NCBI GenBank assembly: GCA_023159155.1
Contig: JAJNNX010000011.1
Coordinates: forward strand, 434,001 to 498,000
Direction of reading: 5' to 3'
Origin: Ustulina deusta
Taxonomy: Eukaryota; Ascomycota; Sordariomycetes; Xylariales; Xylariaceae
Length of the DNA: 64,000 bases
Numbering within the stretch: position 1 is the stretch's first letter; each line of letters starts with the position of its first letter. Under the pieces are notes generated by a model, which was not told the DNA's origin, searched no databases, and saw only the letters and a program-made list of their open reading frames with translations. A program made the position numbers and the translations under genes. This document shows, piece by piece, positions 60,888 through 64,000 of this stretch.

Positions 60888-62510
60888 CTAGAACCCTAGA
60901 ATCTCGTTCGCTTTCTTTATTGCTCTCCTAGCCCCGGGACCGTCTGGTTCTGCTGCGACAAGCCTCTCAAAACCAAAAGCCCGTAGGCCGTCAGAGTTCG
61001 CGTACGTTTGAAGATAGGATACTGCAGGCCGATTGACATGGCGGGATTCGCCTTCTCCGCCAGGGAAATCTGGGCCGGGAGTCCCGTCAAGGAAAGCCTT
61101 TCTCTGGCGCACGAGATATTGCGCGTTTTTCTCCGTGACGGGGCATATCGGGATGTAGAGTACGCTGGAATCAGACTGCCCCTGGTGGATCTTGTCAACG
61201 GCGTGGATAGCTAAATGAGGTGTGTTAGCTTGGTAAAGTTTGAAGAGAAGAAGAATAAAAACGTACTATCACAATGCCAGGTGACAAAATCGCCTGGCTT
61301 CACTTCAGGCATATGCACCATACTTGTGTCAAGTTCAAGATGCGGGTGGAGCTCTGCATTCAACTCTTGTCCGTGACCTGGTGTAGCCCCGTGTAGCTCA
61401 CTCGTCATTTCGGAGCCAGCGAACACCCAGTTGTCCGCCGCCAGGTACTCTTCCGTAGACACGTCTTTTGATTCTTTGAGTGGTCGGAAAAAGGGTCGTA
61501 GCAGGTAGTATGCCGTGGAGAGTTGGAGCAGCGGATTCACTAGGAGGGTTCCCTCGAAACCTTTCGTGTTGCTCATGCTCATCCATCCCTGGAACATGCG
61601 GAACATCGAAGCGGCCCCAAGCCCATTGTAGTTGTCCATGACAGCAGAGGCTCTACCGCTGGCCTCCCAAGGGTCATAATCCTCCCATGATCCTTCAAAT
61701 ACCTTGTCATAAACTCCACCGAGTCCATAACCATTTGTTTCCCACCGTTCAACGCTGCCGCCATCCACGTGGGGGCCAAGGGCGAATTTTGCATCGCCAG
61801 GCCGCCTAATACGCAGACGGTCGGCATACGTAAGAGTCTGCGATAGCGATATGGGGCTCTCAGGGCTCGAAGATTGCCAAATATTCATTAATTTTGACTG
61901 TACCTTCAAGAAATTCGGATGTGCCCGTGCCTGAATCTGGGGCCTCGACCAGTACAGTTCATACACCTGAGGGTCGTCCTGTGGAAATGCTGTTCATTCG
62001 ATTAGCAAACAGTTGGATAGTGCGCATGTAGCGAGACTGGCCTTTGGTTGCGGGGTTCTGTCTGACGTATTCTTCAATTTCGTTCTTGTATGCGCGAGCC
62101 TCGTCCTCGGGTATCACACCCCTAACAACAGCAACACCCCTCTTCTTAATATCTGAGCGGAATCTTGTGAGGTCTTCTTCAAGATTCGCAAATTCCAGCC
62201 TAGGAATGACTTTTGACCCGTCTTTTGCAAGGATGCTATTTTCCTGTTTAAGCTGAGCAAGAAGTCTGCGCCAGCTTTCAGTCACACGATCCTCGTGGCC
62301 AGCTACCAGGGACCTCTTCAGATGAAGAAAGCGGTCGGGCAGCGGCGGCTGATTTCCACCAGAGAGTGACACAAAGGAATCTGAAATATTGCCTTCCCTC
62401 TTCACCTGAGGTTGGGACTGGGTTGAAGTCATCGTAGCCATGTATCGAGCCGGACTGGTCGTCCTGGAGAGCAAGATGGTAGCAGGTTTGAGTTTTGAAG
62501 AGATATTCAT
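60888..62510 (-). CDS. DUF1479 (YbiU/Gig2-like) family protein
   Basis: Three exons, 62510-62042, 61989-61267 and 61210-60888, give 504 aa. The N-terminus (MNISSKLKPATILLSRTTSP) is basic and Ser/Thr-rich, like a mitochondrial presequence. Family-typical strings are GVAVVRGVIPEDEARAYK, DDPQVYELYWSRPQIQARAH, LRIRRPGDAKFALGPHVDGG, VKPGDFVTWHCDTIHAV and SSVLYIPICP. His/Asp in GPHVDGG and His in CDTIHAV look like the metal-binding residues of a cupin/2-oxoglutarate-oxygenase-like fold, which the family is thought to share. The substrate is unknown. The first intron appears to be GC-AG (GCCAGT...GAACAG, branch GCTAAT, 52 nt). The gene is divergent from a Zn-cluster regulator 593 bp away, which may control it. 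Confidence 0.9.
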
Positions 62511-63103
62511 TGGGAAATTAATTTTGCGACGGATACTTCTATCAATCTTGATTTGAGAGATAATATAGTTTTACATTCAAACATGTGGGAGTTATAGACT
62601 CTAAATAAGGCTGGCATCGCCATGTCGGAATGATGACCGACACGGTTTACCACATAAGCGGCGACCGTAGATATCATCTACTTCCGCCTCGGGCGGAGGA
62701 GTAGTACAATATCATCATCACCGACGGGCTATTGTCAGCGCTGTACTACTCAATCCAAGAAGACTATTCGACCAAAATGCATGGATTCGGAGTTTTGTGT
62801 AAGACGGATGAGAGGGTTGGCGGACTAACCCCTTTTAGCAGCTCCGCCACATCAGAATTCGGAGTGGCTGGGTCCCGCAGACTTGGGTGGGATGCTCATT
62901 TCTCATCGTAGTAGTATTCAATGATACCTACTGCCTGGAGTTTAGGCGGAATCTTAACAGAGCATGCTGTCGATCCTGTAAATGGACGCCTGGCTGTCTC
63001 CCCTTGGACTCAGAGAAACCGCGGAGATGACGAATTCGGTCATTACCGCTTAAACTCTTATCTGCCCACTATCCTAGCCCAAGTATTCGGTCGCCACTTA
63101 GTC
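62511..63103. promoter_or_regulatory. Divergent promoter with inverted CCG/CGG sites
   Basis: 593 bp between two divergent starts. There are two inverted arrangements of the half-sites recognised by many fungal Zn-cluster regulators: CCGCCTCGGGCGG, inside a longer imperfect palindrome at 62678-62704, and CTCCG ... CGGAG with a 13-bp spacer at 62842-62864. Their use by the adjacent regulator is inference. Confidence 0.5.
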
Positions 63104-64000
63104 ATGGTCAGATTCGTGGAATCAGACAAGACCGGCTTGCCGCTCAAACGTCAACAACGTCAACAGGGGCAGGCGTGCGAAAATTGCCGCCGCCGGAAGA
63201 AGCGATGCGTCCACACGGGCCCAAAGCTTCACGGCGATCCGCCTTCTCTTGGATCGCCGGATAAGTCATCGGGAGCGGAGAGACGGCAACCTTCGCCGAG
63301 TCATCAGACCAATCAAAGACAGGTCTCAACTCCGGATCCCGTAGCCGAGGACACACAACCTGTTTCGCCCGCGATTCAGAATGGAGAGAAGCGTGGAGAG
63401 AATCACCCTTCAACATTCTTCGGTGATTTGAACCCAGAGGCCATACTGATGGAGGCTACCAGCCTATGCTCTCGGCGTGACGTATCAGCGCCCGGCGGCC
63501 TTGGTATTTGGCAAGCCCCCATCCCTCCTCGTCCGAGCACTCAGGATTCAAGCGTCCCCAGTGTGCAAGCGTCCTCGCGACGAGCAGTGCAAGATATGGT
63601 AAGGTCGTATCTGTGGAACCACTGTCTACCCTGCCGTCCTCCGGCCGCCGACTATGCGGTGTTGAGGCGCATCTACTTCGAGAAGATGAACCCTATATTT
63701 CCTATATTCGAAGACCCCTCAGTGTCCCACGTACCGGACGAGCCAACAGACGTCCTAGTTCAGCAGGTGGTTAGCCTTGCAGCAGCAGCCGACCCCGAGG
63801 CCGTTCAACACCTTCGAGTGACTCCTAACGGTCCTCTTATGTCCCGCCAAGAGTTCTGCGCTTGCTTGTCCAATTCTGTTCTTGCCACGCTGGATGCTGG
63901 AGTCGTGACAGACCGAGTTTGGCTCATCCGCCTGTCGGGCGCTTTGTCGTTCTACTCGCAACCCACGAACAGTGAGGAGGAAGTGGACATACCGGCCCAA
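63104..64000 (+). CDS. Zn-cluster transcription factor, N-terminal part
   Basis: An uninterrupted frame of 299 codons from ATG 63104 to the right edge, so the 3' end is missing. The DNA-binding start is QACENCRRRKKRCVHTGP near residues 24-41. It has the first Cys-x2-Cys-x6-Cys half of a fungal Zn2Cys6 cluster and its basic RRRKKR loop, but the expected second Cys set does not follow. Disordered Ser/Pro/Gln-rich sequence comes next. A middle region begins near residue 165 (VQDMVRSYLWNHCLPCRP, YFEKMNPIFPIFED) and resembles the start of a fungal-specific regulatory domain. It probably acts in the nucleus on nearby genes, including the divergent DUF1479 gene. The minus-strand ORFs here are shadows. 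Confidence 0.88.
   Translation, partial: MVRFVESDKTGLPLKRQQRQQGQACENCRRRKKRCVHTGPKLHGDPPSLGSPDKSSGAERRQPSPSHQTNQRQVSTPDPVAEDTQPVSPAIQNGEKRGENHPSTFFGDLNPEAILMEATSLCSRRDVSAPGGLGIWQAPIPPRPSTQDSSVPSVQASSRRAVQDMVRSYLWNHCLPCRPPAADYAVLRRIYFEKMNPIFPIFEDPSVSHVPDEPTDVLVQQVVSLAAAADPEAVQHLRVTPNGPLMSRQEFCACLSNSVLATLDAGVVTDRVWLIRLSGALSFYSQPTNSEEEVDIPAQ

Noticed and set aside
63144..63416. Minus ORF of 90 codons at the right edge
   Set aside because: Shadow of the regulator gene read on the plus strand, which has the Zn-cluster motif and stays open to the window edge.

Overview
This window comes from a filamentous ascomycete (Pezizomycotina). The evidence is short GT-AG introns of 50-65 nt, multidomain HR-PKS and NRPS genes, a fungal NLR, a Zn-cluster regulator, and AT-rich blocks of dead transposons whose damage looks like C-to-T change in CpA context (RIP). 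I read all of it by eye. Intron borders are given only where reading phase supports them, and no database was consulted.

Layout. (1) 1-4445, minus: a large coiled-coil spindle-pole/MTOC protein of the ApsB/Mto1 (Cnn_1N) type, cut by the left edge. (2) 5745-9186, minus: an NLR-type STAND protein with an N-terminal alpha/beta hydrolase domain and a NACHT, possibly frame-damaged. (3) 9.2-16.5 kb: gene-poor, with an intron-containing tRNA-Asp(GUC), MITE-like repeats and a kinase-like fragment. (4) 16.5-34.8 kb: a compact biosynthetic locus with an aldo-keto reductase (372 aa), a single-module NRPS (partial C-A-T-C, 1312 aa) and, divergent from it, a 10-intron HR-PKS (3058 aa) ending in a carnitine-acyltransferase-type domain. 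(5) 35.3-60.1 kb: nested repeats. Two Fot1/pogo-like elements (1.9 kb, 44-bp TIRs, TA duplications) lie in inverted orientation. The second sits in the coding sequence of a membrane-protein gene and was itself hit by an LTR element and a 7.9-kb Ty3/Gypsy element; the Gypsy copy later received an undamaged solo LTR. A second nest is a MITE hit by the same LTR family, which was hit by an 836-bp TIR element. (6) 60.9-64 kb: a DUF1479-type gene divergent from a regulator with an apparently half-length Zn cluster, cut by the right edge.

How the genes may work together. The PKS has every catalytic domain for a highly reduced chain except a working methyltransferase, and probably releases it through the C-terminal acyltransferase onto a polyol or similar acceptor. 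The NRPS has no reductase or thioesterase and its A domain lacks the usual Asp that binds an amino-acid amine, so it may activate an aryl or other non-alpha-amino acid. The AKR would be a tailoring enzyme. No P450, transporter or regulator lies between them. The pathway is an inference from gene order and domains.
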